This document shows, in pieces, positions 1 to 7,945 of a DNA stretch of 64,000 nt (within the stretch, counting starts at the first letter, position 1; each line of letters opens with the position of its first letter). The stretch is from Pedobacter sp. AJM (GTDB taxonomy: Bacteria > Bacteroidota > Bacteroidia > Sphingobacteriales > Sphingobacteriaceae). Made by a program: the position numbers and the translations under genes. The stretch spans positions 124,001 through 188,000 of the forward strand of contig NZ_NHOT01000010.1 in the NCBI RefSeq assembly GCF_002197755.1. Reading direction: 5' to 3'. The notes beneath the pieces are model-generated. The model did no database searches. It was given only the letters and a program-made list of their open reading frames with translations, and was not told the origin of the DNA.

Positions 1-123
1 CGATGCCACTAAATAGATGCGATTAAGCAGGAAATAGGTTTCCTTATCTAACAGCAGTTTGTAAAAGCCGTAGAAAACAAACAGGTAGAGGTTAACCTGT
101 AGCAGGTAGTGGGCGAAACTCAT
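1..123 (-). CDS. BlaR1/MecR1-type M56 membrane peptidase, N-terminus only
   Basis: Reverse-strand frame that begins at the ATG at 123 and is still open at the window edge, so only about 41 residues are visible. They begin MSFAHYLLQVNLYLFVFYGF and form the first hydrophobic helix seen in Bacteroidota BlaR1-like M56 peptidases. These are membrane sensors that inactivate the BlaI repressor by proteolysis. The ATG overlaps the stop of the upstream BlaI gene by 4 bp (ATGA), a translational-coupling arrangement typical of blaI-blaR1 pairs. The catalytic HExxH lies outside the window, so the call rests on the N-terminus and gene order. Confidence 0.75.
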   Translation of the reverse strand, partial: MSFAHYLLQVNLYLFVFYGFYKLLLDKETYFLLNRIYLVAS

Positions 124-500
124 TTTGGATTGCGTTTAATTTTGTTAATCATTTTCAAAATTTCATCTACATCACCTAAATCAAGCTTTTCTTCTTTAAC
201 AAAAAATGAAAACATACTTTCTACAGAGTTTTCAAAATAATTTCCCAGAAGTTTTTCTGTCGCATGGCGTTTATAATCTTCTCTGCTGATCAGCGGATAA
301 TATTGGTGTGCTTTTCCAAATGCCTCATGCCCGATAAAGCCTTTGGTTTCCAGAATTCTGATAATGGTAGAGACTGTGTTATAAGCAGGCTTTGGAATAG
401 GTAGTTCGTCAATAACTTCTTTAACAAATGCTTTTTCCAACTGCCACAAAACCTGCATAATTTGTTCTTCGGCTTTGGTTAAATCTTTAATTTCCATCAT
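120..500 (-). CDS. BlaI/MecI/CopY family transcriptional repressor
   Basis: Winged-helix repressor of about 125 residues, the usual family length. Residues from EIKDLTKAEEQIMQVLWQLE onward match the N-terminal BlaI helix, and PAYNTVSTIIRILETKGFIG is the recognition region that follows. The C-terminal helical part would dimerise. In the family, cleavage by the membrane peptidase partner relieves repression; that partner follows with a 4-bp overlap. The start is taken at the first of two adjacent Met codons (500; the second is 497), because a longer frame to 512 adds only four non-conserved residues. In Bacteroidota such pairs are not restricted to beta-lactamase control, and no target gene is visible here. 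Confidence 0.88.
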   Translation of the reverse strand: MMEIKDLTKAEEQIMQVLWQLEKAFVKEVIDELPIPKPAYNTVSTIIRILETKGFIGHEAFGKAHQYYPLISREDYKRHATEKLLGNYFENSVESMFSFFVKEEKLDLGDVDEILKMINKIKRNPK

Positions 501-608
501 AATGCATAACAATAAGGATGATCAACAAATGTTGTCATTATTAAAGTTAAAACTAATTAATTAGTTATCCAAATGATATGGGAAAAAATATCCGGCGATA
601 AAAGATAA

Positions 609-1250
609 TTATATCTTAATCAGATTGTTTTTAATGGCGTAAACCACCAGTCCGGTGCGGGATTTGATGTTGAGTTTTGCAAACAGTGACTCGCGGTAAT
701 TGTCTACCGTTCGCGGGCTCACATTCATAAGGTCTGCAATTTCTCGATAAGTAAGTTCGCTGCTGCAATGTTGAAGGAAGGTTAATTCGCGTGCGCTGAA
801 GATTGGTTTGGTATCACCATCTTTGAGTGCCACCAGCAAGCGGCCAGAAACAAGGTCATTAACATAAAAGCCTTTTTCGTTGATGGCCTTGATAGCGGTA
901 AGCAGTTCGTTTGGAGTAGATTCTTTCAGCATATAGCCGCCTGCACCAGCCTTTAACATACCAATAATTGCTTTTTCGTCTTCCAGCATGCTCAAGGCGA
1001 GTATATTAACGTTCGGGTAATTTTCTTTAACCCATTTGGTAGCGGTATAACCATCCATTACGGGCATATTAATATCCATCAAAATAAGCTGTAAATCCGG
1101 ATGGTTTTTAATTTTATGCTGAAGATCCTGGCCATTGATGCCTTCGAACAGCACTTTAATTTCATCAAACTCATCTAATAAACTGGCCAGTCCGGAGCGG
1201 AAAAGTGTATGATCATCAACGATGGCAATGGAGATAGATGGAGCAGACAT
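609..1250 (-). CDS. NarL/LuxR-type two-component response regulator
   Basis: 213 residues. The N-terminal receiver has the acidic pocket VDDH (11-14), the phospho-acceptor Asp59 in LILMDINMP, and a conserved Lys in GYMLKES. The C-terminal LuxR helix-turn-helix (about 150-205) contains LTYREIADLMNVSPRTVDNY, a standard DNA-recognition helix. It ends a four-gene operon, starting 3 bp after the stop of the cognate histidine kinase. Phosphotransfer from that HisKA_3-type kinase is the expected activation route. Targets are unknown. The divergent region 3065-3358 and the solo LuxR gene beyond it are obvious candidates, but this is inference. Confidence 0.93.
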   Translation of the reverse strand: MSAPSISIAIVDDHTLFRSGLASLLDEFDEIKVLFEGINGQDLQHKIKNHPDLQLILMDINMPVMDGYTATKWVKENYPNVNILALSMLEDEKAIIGMLKAGAGGYMLKESTPNELLTAIKAINEKGFYVNDLVSGRLLVALKDGDTKPIFSARELTFLQHCSSELTYREIADLMNVSPRTVDNYRESLFAKLNIKSRTGLVVYAIKNNLIKI

Positions 1251-1253
1251 GTT

Positions 1254-2063
1254 TTAAGGATAGGGAATTTCAATTAAAATATTAGTACCATGATTAGGTG
1301 ACGAATTTAATACTAATTTTCCATTGATCATTTCTATTCTTTTATAGATGGAATTTAATCCCATTCCGGAGGAGGCTGCTGCTGCCTGTTCATAATTAAA
1401 CCCTATTCCATTCTCTTTAACCTGTAAATGAAGGGTTTTATCTTCGTAGTAAGCATTAAAGGTAATGGCCGTTGCATTGGCATGTTTAATAATGTTGTTG
1501 ATGATTTCCTGTAGTAAACGTAAAATGATCAGGTCTTTATCCGGTGATTTTTCAATTAAATCAACAAGACTGTTGTTAACCTCTATTTCGTAGGCTCCGG
1601 TTTTGCTTAACCAGTTTACTTCCTGATCCAGTGCATAGCCTATTCCATTTTCGACAACCTGTTCGCCATGCAGCAGTTTTGCCAGTTCTCTTAGTTCTCT
1701 GATTGATTTATTAATAAAGGAAAGGGAGTCGCTAATTTTTTTCTCTGCTTTTTCACTGTCGTTGATGTTTACAGAATTAAGTGTCAATGTAGTAAGGCTC
1801 AGGAGCTGGCCAATATTATCATGCAATTCTGTGGCAATGGTTTGCATGGTTTGATCCTGCACTTCAATCCGCGCCTGTAAAATTTCGGCTTCAAATTTTT
1901 GCTGCATATGCTGTTTCTCCAGCAAATGATTTTTTTTATGCCTGTTATATGATCTGATATAAATAATCAGAAATAAAGGCATGAGCAGGAATATAAATGT
2001 TGTAATCGAAATTAATATAGCAATTTGCGTTGTTTGGCTCTGCATATGTAACTGTATATCCAA
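1254..2063 (-). CDS. NarL-family sensor histidine kinase (HisKA_3 / HATPase_c)
   Basis: 269 residues with one clear transmembrane helix (about 14-36), a short coiled linker (45-75), then the HisKA_3 dimerisation box with phospho-accepting His81 in ELHDNIGQLLSL. The ATPase domain shows the N-box (ILRLLQEIINNIIKHANA) and a G-box ending in GMGLNSIYKRIEMI. There is no extracellular sensor domain, so signal input probably comes from a partner. The upstream 7-TM gene overlaps this start by 52 bp (or 34 bp if the Met at 2045 is used), which suggests co-translation. The response regulator follows after 3 bp. Confidence 0.92.
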   Translation of the reverse strand: MDIQLHMQSQTTQIAILISITTFIFLLMPLFLIIYIRSYNRHKKNHLLEKQHMQQKFEAEILQARIEVQDQTMQTIATELHDNIGQLLSLTTLTLNSVNINDSEKAEKKISDSLSFINKSIRELRELAKLLHGEQVVENGIGYALDQEVNWLSKTGAYEIEVNNSLVDLIEKSPDKDLIILRLLQEIINNIIKHANATAITFNAYYEDKTLHLQVKENGIGFNYEQAAAASSGMGLNSIYKRIEMINGKLVLNSSPNHGTNILIEIPYP

Positions 2064-2671
2064 TTACTATAAAGGATAATGTTGATAATATAGTAAATAA
2101 ATAATCGAAGCTTAATATGTTCAAATATGAGGATATTAAACAGCCCATAAAAGAGGTTAATAGCTGTGCCGCCAAAGTAATAGAATAAAACCCCGTTTAC
2201 CCACCAAAACTCTGGATGATGCTTAAGATCAAGGACTTCATCGTCATTTAAAAGTTTATAATAATAATACAGGCAATAAAGCACAAATATTAAAGACATT
2301 ACACTTACCGTGTTATCATTGAATACATCATTATAGGCGTGTATTCCATTTTTGAATGTAAAAAAGATAAAAATCGAGTAACAGATACCAAGGCCAGTAA
2401 ATATTACAGGCCTTGGATTCGTGTATTTTTTTAAACAATAATACATGCCATAAGAAATAAATGCGATTTCAAACAGGACGAATGTATTGAATAACCCTAC
2501 GTTATGGCGATGGTGAGCCGAAAGATAGGATCCCCTTGCTTCTGCAGACAATGCTATGATTAGATAGGCTATATTAACTTTCCAGAATGAAATGTTATCC
2601 TTAAATAGAAAAATTAGCGCTATAATCAGAGAAATTAGTTCTGCAATAACGATAGGGGTAAAAAAATTCAT
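2012..2671 (-). CDS. Seven-TM membrane protein, probable sensor partner of the kinase
   Basis: 219 residues, almost entirely hydrophobic, with about seven predicted helices (roughly 5-23, 30-45, 60-80, 88-106, 122-140, 157-176, 185-206) and a short basic C-terminal tail (RAKQRKLLY). A loop with HPEFWWVNGVLFYYFGG precedes helix 6. I recognise no named domain. It lies in an operon, 3 bp downstream of the 129-residue gene and overlapping the sensor-less kinase. A split sensor (this protein in the membrane, kinase in the cytoplasm) is a reasonable inference. Similar small multi-TM proteins beside kinases occur in other Bacteroidota. Confidence 0.7.
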   Translation of the reverse strand: MNFFTPIVIAELISLIIALIFLFKDNISFWKVNIAYLIIALSAEARGSYLSAHHRHNVGLFNTFVLFEIAFISYGMYYCLKKYTNPRPVIFTGLGICYSIFIFFTFKNGIHAYNDVFNDNTVSVMSLIFVLYCLYYYYKLLNDDEVLDLKHHPEFWWVNGVLFYYFGGTAINLFYGLFNILIFEHIKLRLFIYYIINIILYSNWIYSYICRAKQRKLLY

Positions 2672-2674
2672 AAA

Positions 2675-3064
2675 TTACAGTTCTGTTCCGTCACACATAG
2701 TAGGACAAAGATCACCTCTGTTTTCAATATTGGTGGTATCATCTTCATGTGCATTCGTTTTTTCCCCACGCGCATTGGTTTGGCCAGCGGCATAAGTAGG
2801 TACCAATAATACTGTATTTCTTCCTCTATGATCTTCAGGTAAGTCTTTTAATGATTCTTCGATGTACTGCGCAAAGTAAATCCGCAAACCATCATGTTTA
2901 CCTTCACTGATTTTTTTTGCCATTGCCAGAATCTGCTCTGCAGGAAACCATACTGCCTTTGTATATGATCCGGAGTTTAGTCTGGTAGCCTCTTCGCTAT
3001 AAGCATTAACCATTTTTATCGCTATATTTTTATCAATAGGCTGCGATTCGTTTACTTTTTCCAT
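2675..3064 (-). CDS. Small conserved-type protein of unknown function, Cys-containing tail
   Basis: 129 residues, soluble, no signal peptide. The N-terminal 60 residues look helical (IDKNIAIKMVNAYSEEATRL...). A middle part (RIYFAQYIEESL... NTVLLVPTYAA) looks like beta-strands, and the C-terminal tail ends NRGDLCPTMCDGTEL with two Cys four residues apart. Bacteroidota contain many ~130-residue proteins with this layout (a RIYFGxY-like strand, a TVxxVPT strand and a final LCPxxC), but I know no function. It is first in the operon with the 7-TM protein, kinase and regulator, 3 bp upstream of the 7-TM gene, so it probably belongs to the same signalling unit. Confidence 0.7.
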   Translation of the reverse strand: MEKVNESQPIDKNIAIKMVNAYSEEATRLNSGSYTKAVWFPAEQILAMAKKISEGKHDGLRIYFAQYIEESLKDLPEDHRGRNTVLLVPTYAAGQTNARGEKTNAHEDDTTNIENRGDLCPTMCDGTEL

Positions 3065-3358
3065 ATTAGTATTTATAAATGATTTAGATCCCTAAATTCG
3101 TAAATTAGATCATGGCAGGCAATAGCGATTGGTTTTTTTTATACCGTAAAAACACCTTTTTATTTAGGGTAATTTCTACTACTCATAAATCAGTAGCGGC
3201 CCGTACTTTTGATTATTGAAACAAACAAAATATTAATTTAACTATTAAAGCCGCCCTAACCAGATCCAATTGCTTAAAATATAACTTAGAAGTACACTGT
3301 TCCTTCATTTATTATTTAATGGTTAATACGGCTGATGTGATTCGCTTAAATTTATAAA

Positions 3359-3589
3359 ATGATAAACAAAGTCTTAATTCAGGAAAGTACCAGTTTGATA
3401 ACTGAGCGGGAAATAGACATTGTACGTCTTTTATCAAATGGTTATAATAGTAAAGAAATTGGCGATATGCTTTTTATCAGTGAGCATACGGTTAATACAC
3501 ATAGAAGAAATATGGTGAGAAAACTTGATTTACGCAATTCTTACCAGCTCATTGTTTGGGCATTTAAACAAAGAATTTTGTCCTTTTGA
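3359..3589 (+). CDS. Solo LuxR/GerE-type DNA-binding protein
   Basis: 76 residues that are essentially a bare LuxR helix-turn-helix: LITEREIDIVRLLSNGYNSK, then EIGDMLFISEHTVNTHRRNM and a final dimerisation helix. There is no receiver or ligand-binding domain. It diverges from the four-gene two-component operon across a 294-bp region. It could compete with, or act as output of, the full-length LuxR-type regulator of that operon. Alternatively it is what remains of a larger regulator; nothing upstream in frame resembles a receiver. A hairpin terminator follows at 3634-3677. Confidence 0.8.
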   Translation: MINKVLIQESTSLITEREIDIVRLLSNGYNSKEIGDMLFISEHTVNTHRRNMVRKLDLRNSYQLIVWAFKQRILSF

Positions 3590-3633
3590 TAAGGAATAAC
3601 GCTCTGCATTTAACGCATCTCTCTCTAAACAAC

Positions 3634-3677
3634 AAAGCCTGCCTTTTGATCAGCAATGATCAGAAAAGCAGGCTTTT
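3634..3677 (+). terminator. Hairpin terminator after the solo LuxR gene
   Basis: AAAGCCTGC and GCAGGCTTT form the outer stem, GATCA/TGATC the inner one, with a four-base loop and TTTT at the 3' side. It lies 45 bp past the LuxR stop and may work in both directions. Confidence 0.7.
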
Positions 3678-3785
3678 GTAATTAAAAAGAATTTTACACG
3701 CGCAATAGCAAAGGGCTTATTCCTGACTGCTCCTGGGTGAAAATAATATCTGCTGAATCAAAAAAATGATGCTGGCTTTTCTAGC

Positions 3786-4583
3786 TTATTTAATGCTTTT
3801 TCTGGTTACTATAAAATAACCAACAATGAAAAGAATAGCTGCATAAATTAAACTTGTCCATATTTCCTGTGTAAAAACCGGAAATTCCAATGGATTAGCC
3901 CCTTTGTTTACTTTCGTTATTCTCAAAGCCAGGGTGGGTAGAGAGTAAGGGATGAAATAGGCATATTTCCATCCAACATTTACGATAATTATTCCCATGA
4001 TGGCACCAATAAAGCCTATGCCCATGGGTTTAAGGAAATCGCTCCAAAATAAACTCATGATAAACTGAAGTGATAAAATGCCTAAAGAAGAGAGAAAAAG
4101 TTTAGCATAAGAGTTGATCAGGATATGTAGAGGATTATACTGACTAAAATTATATTTTGGCACCAAAACCTGTAATAAATGGCCAAAGGCGAAGGTTAAT
4201 GATGCGAACAGCAGTAAACAGATGAATATCATAAATACAGCATACAGGTATTTTGCTGCATAAATGGAAAATTTATTCAGAGGCTGTGCAAACAGCATTT
4301 TCCAGGTATCATTTTTGTGTTCAATATTGTTGACCGAAAAAGCCATAAATATGACGTAGAAAGGCATAATTAGAAACCCCATTACGCCAAGTGCCGCACC
4401 ACTATAATTTGCCCACAATATCATCGGTGGATAATGAAAGGCAATAATTCTTTCAGAACTGGAATAAAAACCAAAAGTGATTAATCCACATATGATTACC
4501 GGCAACAATATTGCTGCCCAAAGTGCCAGTGTTTTTCTTGATTTATAAAATTCGGATATTAATGATATGTAGAGCGTACGCAT
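3786..4583 (-). CDS. ABC-2 type transporter permease
   Basis: 265 residues from the chosen ATG at 4583 (MRTLYISLISEFYKSRKTLA), with six hydrophobic segments (about 20-42, 60-80, 105-130, 165-185, 195-212, 240-258), as in ABC-2 permeases. The longer frame to 4622 would overlap the ATPase gene by 38 bp, whereas the 4583 ATG starts 1 bp after the ATPase stop. The N-terminal YKSRKTLALWAAILLP pattern is common to permeases paired with single ATPases in Gram-positive-style bacteriocin or lantibiotic immunity exporters and in Bacteroidota homologues. Substrate unknown. It forms a unit with the ATPase and probably the small protein upstream. Confidence 0.88.
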   Translation of the reverse strand: MRTLYISLISEFYKSRKTLALWAAILLPVIICGLITFGFYSSSERIIAFHYPPMILWANYSGAALGVMGFLIMPFYVIFMAFSVNNIEHKNDTWKMLFAQPLNKFSIYAAKYLYAVFMIFICLLLFASLTFAFGHLLQVLVPKYNFSQYNPLHILINSYAKLFLSSLGILSLQFIMSLFWSDFLKPMGIGFIGAIMGIIIVNVGWKYAYFIPYSLPTLALRITKVNKGANPLEFPVFTQEIWTSLIYAAILFIVGYFIVTRKSIK

Positions 4584-4584
4584 A

Positions 4585-5493
4585 TTAGTCGGTTTTGGTA
4601 ATATCCAGGAATAAATTTTCAAGGTCCTTTTTTTGCATGGAGAGACTGGTTACCGTAAAACCATTTTTTATTAACAAGGTATTGACGATTCCGCTTTCTG
4701 CCGCAGAGGCATAAGGTATACTGATTTTGGATTTTGTTTGTGCCATGATTTCATATCCATTCTCCAGGATTAAAGCACCAGCACTTTCTACCTGATCAAC
4801 TTCAATTTCGAGCAAGGGTTTGTTCAATAGCTGAAGTTCCTGAATGGTTCCCTGAAAAAGCAATTGCCCATGATTGATAATACCAACATGGGTTGCCGTT
4901 CTTTCTATTTCAGACAAAAGGTGACTCGATACCAGGATGGTTTTGTTGTATTTTGCGGTAAGCTCCATCATCAGATTCCTGATTTCGATGATGCCATTTG
5001 GATCCAGGCCATTTGTGGGCTCATCTAAAAGCAGCAGTTCAGGGTCTGAAATCAGGGCCAGTGCAATGCCGAGGCGTTGCTTCATTCCCAGCGAGTATTG
5101 GCTTGATTTTTTATTTGCGGCATCTGTTAAGCCAACCAGCGCCAGCATCTCATCAGCCTTGCTTTTGTGAATGCGTAAAAGCAAACACCGGTTAATTAAG
5201 TTTTCTTTTCCGGAAAGATGCCCATAAATGGCGGGTTGCTCTACCAGTGCGCCTACCTGTTTTAAAATGTCGATGCGGTTACTGTTGATTTCTTTACCGA
5301 AGATAAAAACCTGATCGGAGGGAGATTTCAAGAGGTTCAGCAGAATTTTTATTGTAGTGGTTTTGCCTGCTCCATTCGGGCCAAGAAAGCCATATATACT
5401 GCCCTTCGGAACCTGTAGCGACAAGTTTTTTAAAATGACCTGCTGTCCGAAATTGAAATTTAATCCAACGGTTTCAATGGTAAAGCTGGGCAT
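4585..5493 (-). CDS. ABC transporter ATP-binding protein
   Basis: 302 residues with Walker A GPNGAGKTT (38-46), signature YSLGMKQRLG, Walker B LLLLDEPTNGLDP and an H-loop in ILVSSHLLSEIE. A C-terminal ~80-residue extension follows the nucleotide-binding domain, as in DrrA/BcrA-like exporter ATPases. It pairs with the ABC-2 permease directly downstream. The divergent LytS/LytTR two-component system 480 bp away is a likely regulator: BceRS- and LytST-style systems often control adjacent exporters. This regulatory link is inference, supported by the tandem repeats at 5851-5886. Confidence 0.93.
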   Translation of the reverse strand: MPSFTIETVGLNFNFGQQVILKNLSLQVPKGSIYGFLGPNGAGKTTTIKILLNLLKSPSDQVFIFGKEINSNRIDILKQVGALVEQPAIYGHLSGKENLINRCLLLRIHKSKADEMLALVGLTDAANKKSSQYSLGMKQRLGIALALISDPELLLLDEPTNGLDPNGIIEIRNLMMELTAKYNKTILVSSHLLSEIERTATHVGIINHGQLLFQGTIQELQLLNKPLLEIEVDQVESAGALILENGYEIMAQTKSKISIPYASAAESGIVNTLLIKNGFTVTSLSMQKKDLENLFLDITKTD

Positions 5494-5496
5494 ATC

Positions 5497-5754
5497 TTAT
5501 TTGAAAATAGCCGTAGCTTGTTTCACCACTGAGGTAGATGCCTTGGCTGGTTTTACTACAATTTCAGCTTCATTTGGATTGGTATTAACCGTAAGCGTTA
5601 ATATCATCATCATAAAAACCGGTAATAATAAAAGTAAAAATGGCGAGGTATTGGCTAATTTTTTCATAACTGATAATTTAAGTGGAGCGATGTTGAAAGT
5701 AGCATCAGTAAATACTGTTTGATTATTGAAGTGAATGGCTGATGCGTGTTTCAT
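5497..5754 (-). CDS. Small single-TM protein of unknown function
   Basis: About 85 residues from the ATG at 5754, ending 3 bp before the ABC ATPase start, so it is probably the first gene of the exporter operon. One strong hydrophobic helix (SPFLLLLLPVFMMMILTLTV) is followed by a ~30-residue Ala/Lys/Thr-rich tail. Start uncertain: Met codons at 5778 and 5754, or an internal one at 5667 (MKKLANTSPF...) that would give a 56-residue protein beginning just before the helix. No family recognised. It may be an accessory subunit or a signal-anchored peptide. Confidence 0.5.
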   Translation of the reverse strand: MKHASAIHFNNQTVFTDATFNIAPLKLSVMKKLANTSPFLLLLLPVFMMMILTLTVNTNPNEAEIVVKPAKASTSVVKQATAIFK

Positions 5755-5839
5755 AATTGTTTCGTTTTGATGATTCAAAGAAACTGAAGAAAACCAAACT
5801 GCTAAAATGTATTATACCAAGCGTTAAAGATTCTAGATC

Positions 5840-5907
5840 AACAGGCCATTTTGGCGTTTATCGATAAAAATTGGTGTTGGTCGATAATTTAGGCCGTTTG
5901 GCCTGTT
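5840..5907. promoter_or_regulatory. Tandem-repeat operator candidate (LytTR-like) in the ABC / LytS divergent region
   Basis: TTGGCGTTTATCGATA (5851-5866) and TTGGTGTTGGTCGATA (5871-5886) are direct repeats, identical at 13 of 16 positions with a 20-bp period. Each contains a GTTnRT core like that of LytTR sites. The pair is bracketed by an inverted repeat, AACAGGCCA (5840-5848) and TGGCCTGTT (5899-5907). It sits between the exporter operon and the gene for a LytS-type kinase whose partner is a LytTR regulator. Confidence 0.5.
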
Positions 5908-6001
5908 CGTAGAAAAAAAAAGGCAGTTGGTAGATTGTATTATCTAAAAATAGAAACTTTATTTATTTTGGATGCGCTCATCGAAAGTATCAACACAATT
6001 G

Positions 6002-7051
6002 ATGAATAAGCGAAAAATAATGACGAAAAGTAAGGGACCTATCATATTGCATGCACTGTATTGGGCAGCTATCTTAATCATAATTGCACTAAGCATATTT
6101 TTTGATTCTGAAACTAAAAATATAAAGCACTTTATATTATCGCTTGTACTATTCGGAATTATTAATGTTTCACTTTTCTACATCAATTACCTGATCCTCA
6201 TCCCGCAGTTCATTAAAAAGAAAAAGAGATACTTTCTTTATATCTTCATTTTTATTATTCTGCTGGGTGTAACGGCATTTGTCAAAACGGCAATAGCAGT
6301 GTTAAATCCGAGAGAGATGATGGAGTATATGAATGAAGGCAGGCGAAAAGCGATCACTGCAGATCAATACTTCTTCGCGCAGTTGTTTTTGTGTGGCTTT
6401 TTTCTGGTTTCCAGTTGCCTGATCAAATTTGCGGCAGACTGGTTTGCAAATGAACGCATTCAGCGAAACCTGGAAAGTGAACGCCGCGAAATGGAGCTGC
6501 AGTTTTTAAAGTCGCAGTTAAACCCTCATTTTTTATTCAACTCACTGAACAATATTTACTCGCTGGCCTATCAGAAATCTGATAAAACAGCTGATGCGAT
6601 CATGAAGCTCTCTGAAATTATGCGTTACATGATCTATGAAAGCAATACACCTACGGTATCCTTAAGTAAGGAAGTTGATTACTTAACCAACTATATTGAT
6701 TTGCAGAAAATCAGGTTTAAGGATGGGGCATATATTGAGATGGTTTTAAACGGGGAAATTGATGATCAGAAAATTGTGCCGCTAATGCTGATTTCTTTTG
6801 TGGAGAATGCCTTTAAACATGGCGTGGTCAATGATCCCGGGCACCCGGTAAAAATTAACATCATTGCCAACCAGAAAATTCTTCATTTCAGTGTGGTGAA
6901 TAAAAAAAATAACCAGAATAAAGATGCGCAGGGCGGAGTGGGTTTAACCAATGTAGAAAGAAGATTACAATTGGTTTATCCTGACAGATATAAATTAAAT
7001 GTTGTAAATTCGGCTACCCATTATACCTGCGAACTGATGATTGATATTTAA
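6002..7051 (+). CDS. LytS/YehU-type sensor histidine kinase
   Basis: About 349 residues from the ATG at 6002; an ATG at 5972 would add ten residues and one at 6020 is also possible. Four N-terminal transmembrane helices are followed by a coiled linker. The His_kinase (PF06580) box is LNPHFLFNSLNNIYSLA, with the phospho-accepting His. A short HATPase domain contains FVENAFKHG and ends in GVGLTNVERRLQLVYP. Such kinases pair with LytTR regulators, and one follows 59 bp downstream. The 4-TM core without a large loop is typical of intramembrane-sensing kinases controlling neighbouring ABC exporters. The signal is unknown. Confidence 0.9.
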   Translation: MNKRKIMTKSKGPIILHALYWAAILIIIALSIFFDSETKNIKHFILSLVLFGIINVSLFYINYLILIPQFIKKKKRYFLYIFIFIILLGVTAFVKTAIAVLNPREMMEYMNEGRRKAITADQYFFAQLFLCGFFLVSSCLIKFAADWFANERIQRNLESERREMELQFLKSQLNPHFLFNSLNNIYSLAYQKSDKTADAIMKLSEIMRYMIYESNTPTVSLSKEVDYLTNYIDLQKIRFKDGAYIEMVLNGEIDDQKIVPLMLISFVENAFKHGVVNDPGHPVKINIIANQKILHFSVVNKKNNQNKDAQGGVGLTNVERRLQLVYPDRYKLNVVNSATHYTCELMIDI

Positions 7052-7110
7052 TCCGGAAGCCACACCAGCGGATTTTATAAAAAATCATGAATTAAAACGA
7101 TAAACTTAAA

Positions 7111-7860
7111 ATGAATTTAAACTGCATTGTTGTTGATGATGAGCCTTTGGCACTGGATATCCTTCAGGATTATATTTCAAAGGTGCCCTTTTTAAATTTT
7201 GTTAAAAGGTGCGAAAATCCCATAGAAGCTTTGCAAATTGTTCAGGCAGGGGGGATTGACCTGGTTTTTCTCGATATTCAGATGCCGGAACTTACCGGGA
7301 TTCAATTCCTGAAAATTGCCGGGAACAAATGCCATTATATTTTAACTACAGCTTATCCGCAGTATGCCCTGGAAAGTTATGATCTTAACGTATCAGATTA
7401 TCTTTTGAAGCCTATTGCATTTGATCGTTTTTACAAAGCAGTAGAGAAGGTTCACAAACAATTTAAACCGGCTGAAGCGCCTGTAAGCGTAGCGCAACCT
7501 ATTGTTACACCGGCACCATTTTCTGCACCTGCAAATCCTGTTCAGGATTATATTTTTGTGAAAACAGAACATAAAATTCAGAAAATTTACCTTCATGACA
7601 TCCTTTTCATTGAAGGTTTGAAAGATTATATTTCTATTTTCACTAAAACAGAGCGGGTAATTACGCTTCAGAGTATGAAGAAAATGGAGGAGGCCTTACC
7701 GCAAAGTCAGTTTATCCGCGTACACAAATCGTACATTATAGCGGTAGATAAAATAGAAAGTATTGAACGAAGCAGAATTACGATTAATCAGAAAATCATT
7801 CCGGTTGGAGATACCTACCGTGACGAGTTTTTCAAAGTAATTGGAAATAAGAATATTTAG
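7111..7860 (+). CDS. LytTR-family response regulator
   Basis: 249 residues. The receiver (1-120) has VDDEP near the N-terminus and the phospho-acceptor Asp in LVFLDIQMPELTG. A Pro/Ala-rich linker (about 125-145, APVSVAQPIVTPAPFSAPAN) leads to the LytTR domain (148-245) with IFVKTEHKIQKIYLHDILFI and FIRVHKSYIIAVDKIE. LytTR proteins bind paired ~9-bp direct repeats. The repeats at 5851-5886, upstream of its own operon and the ABC operon, fit roughly. Cognate kinase is the preceding gene. Confidence 0.93.
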   Translation: MNLNCIVVDDEPLALDILQDYISKVPFLNFVKRCENPIEALQIVQAGGIDLVFLDIQMPELTGIQFLKIAGNKCHYILTTAYPQYALESYDLNVSDYLLKPIAFDRFYKAVEKVHKQFKPAEAPVSVAQPIVTPAPFSAPANPVQDYIFVKTEHKIQKIYLHDILFIEGLKDYISIFTKTERVITLQSMKKMEEALPQSQFIRVHKSYIIAVDKIESIERSRITINQKIIPVGDTYRDEFFKVIGNKNI

Positions 7861-7945
7861 CTTTTAGTCTGGAGTCTTTAATCCGGAGTCAATAGTTCTG
7901 ATACCTGATACTAAAATCTTGAGACCCCATACCAAGGTTTCGATA

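Noticed and set aside
120..500. BlaI/BlaR pair as a beta-lactam resistance locus
   Set aside because: No beta-lactamase or PBP gene is visible, and such pairs control other genes in Bacteroidota.
1945..2175. 76-residue frame overlapping kinase and 7-TM genes
   Set aside because: Shadow of both genes in another frame; no start context or homology features.
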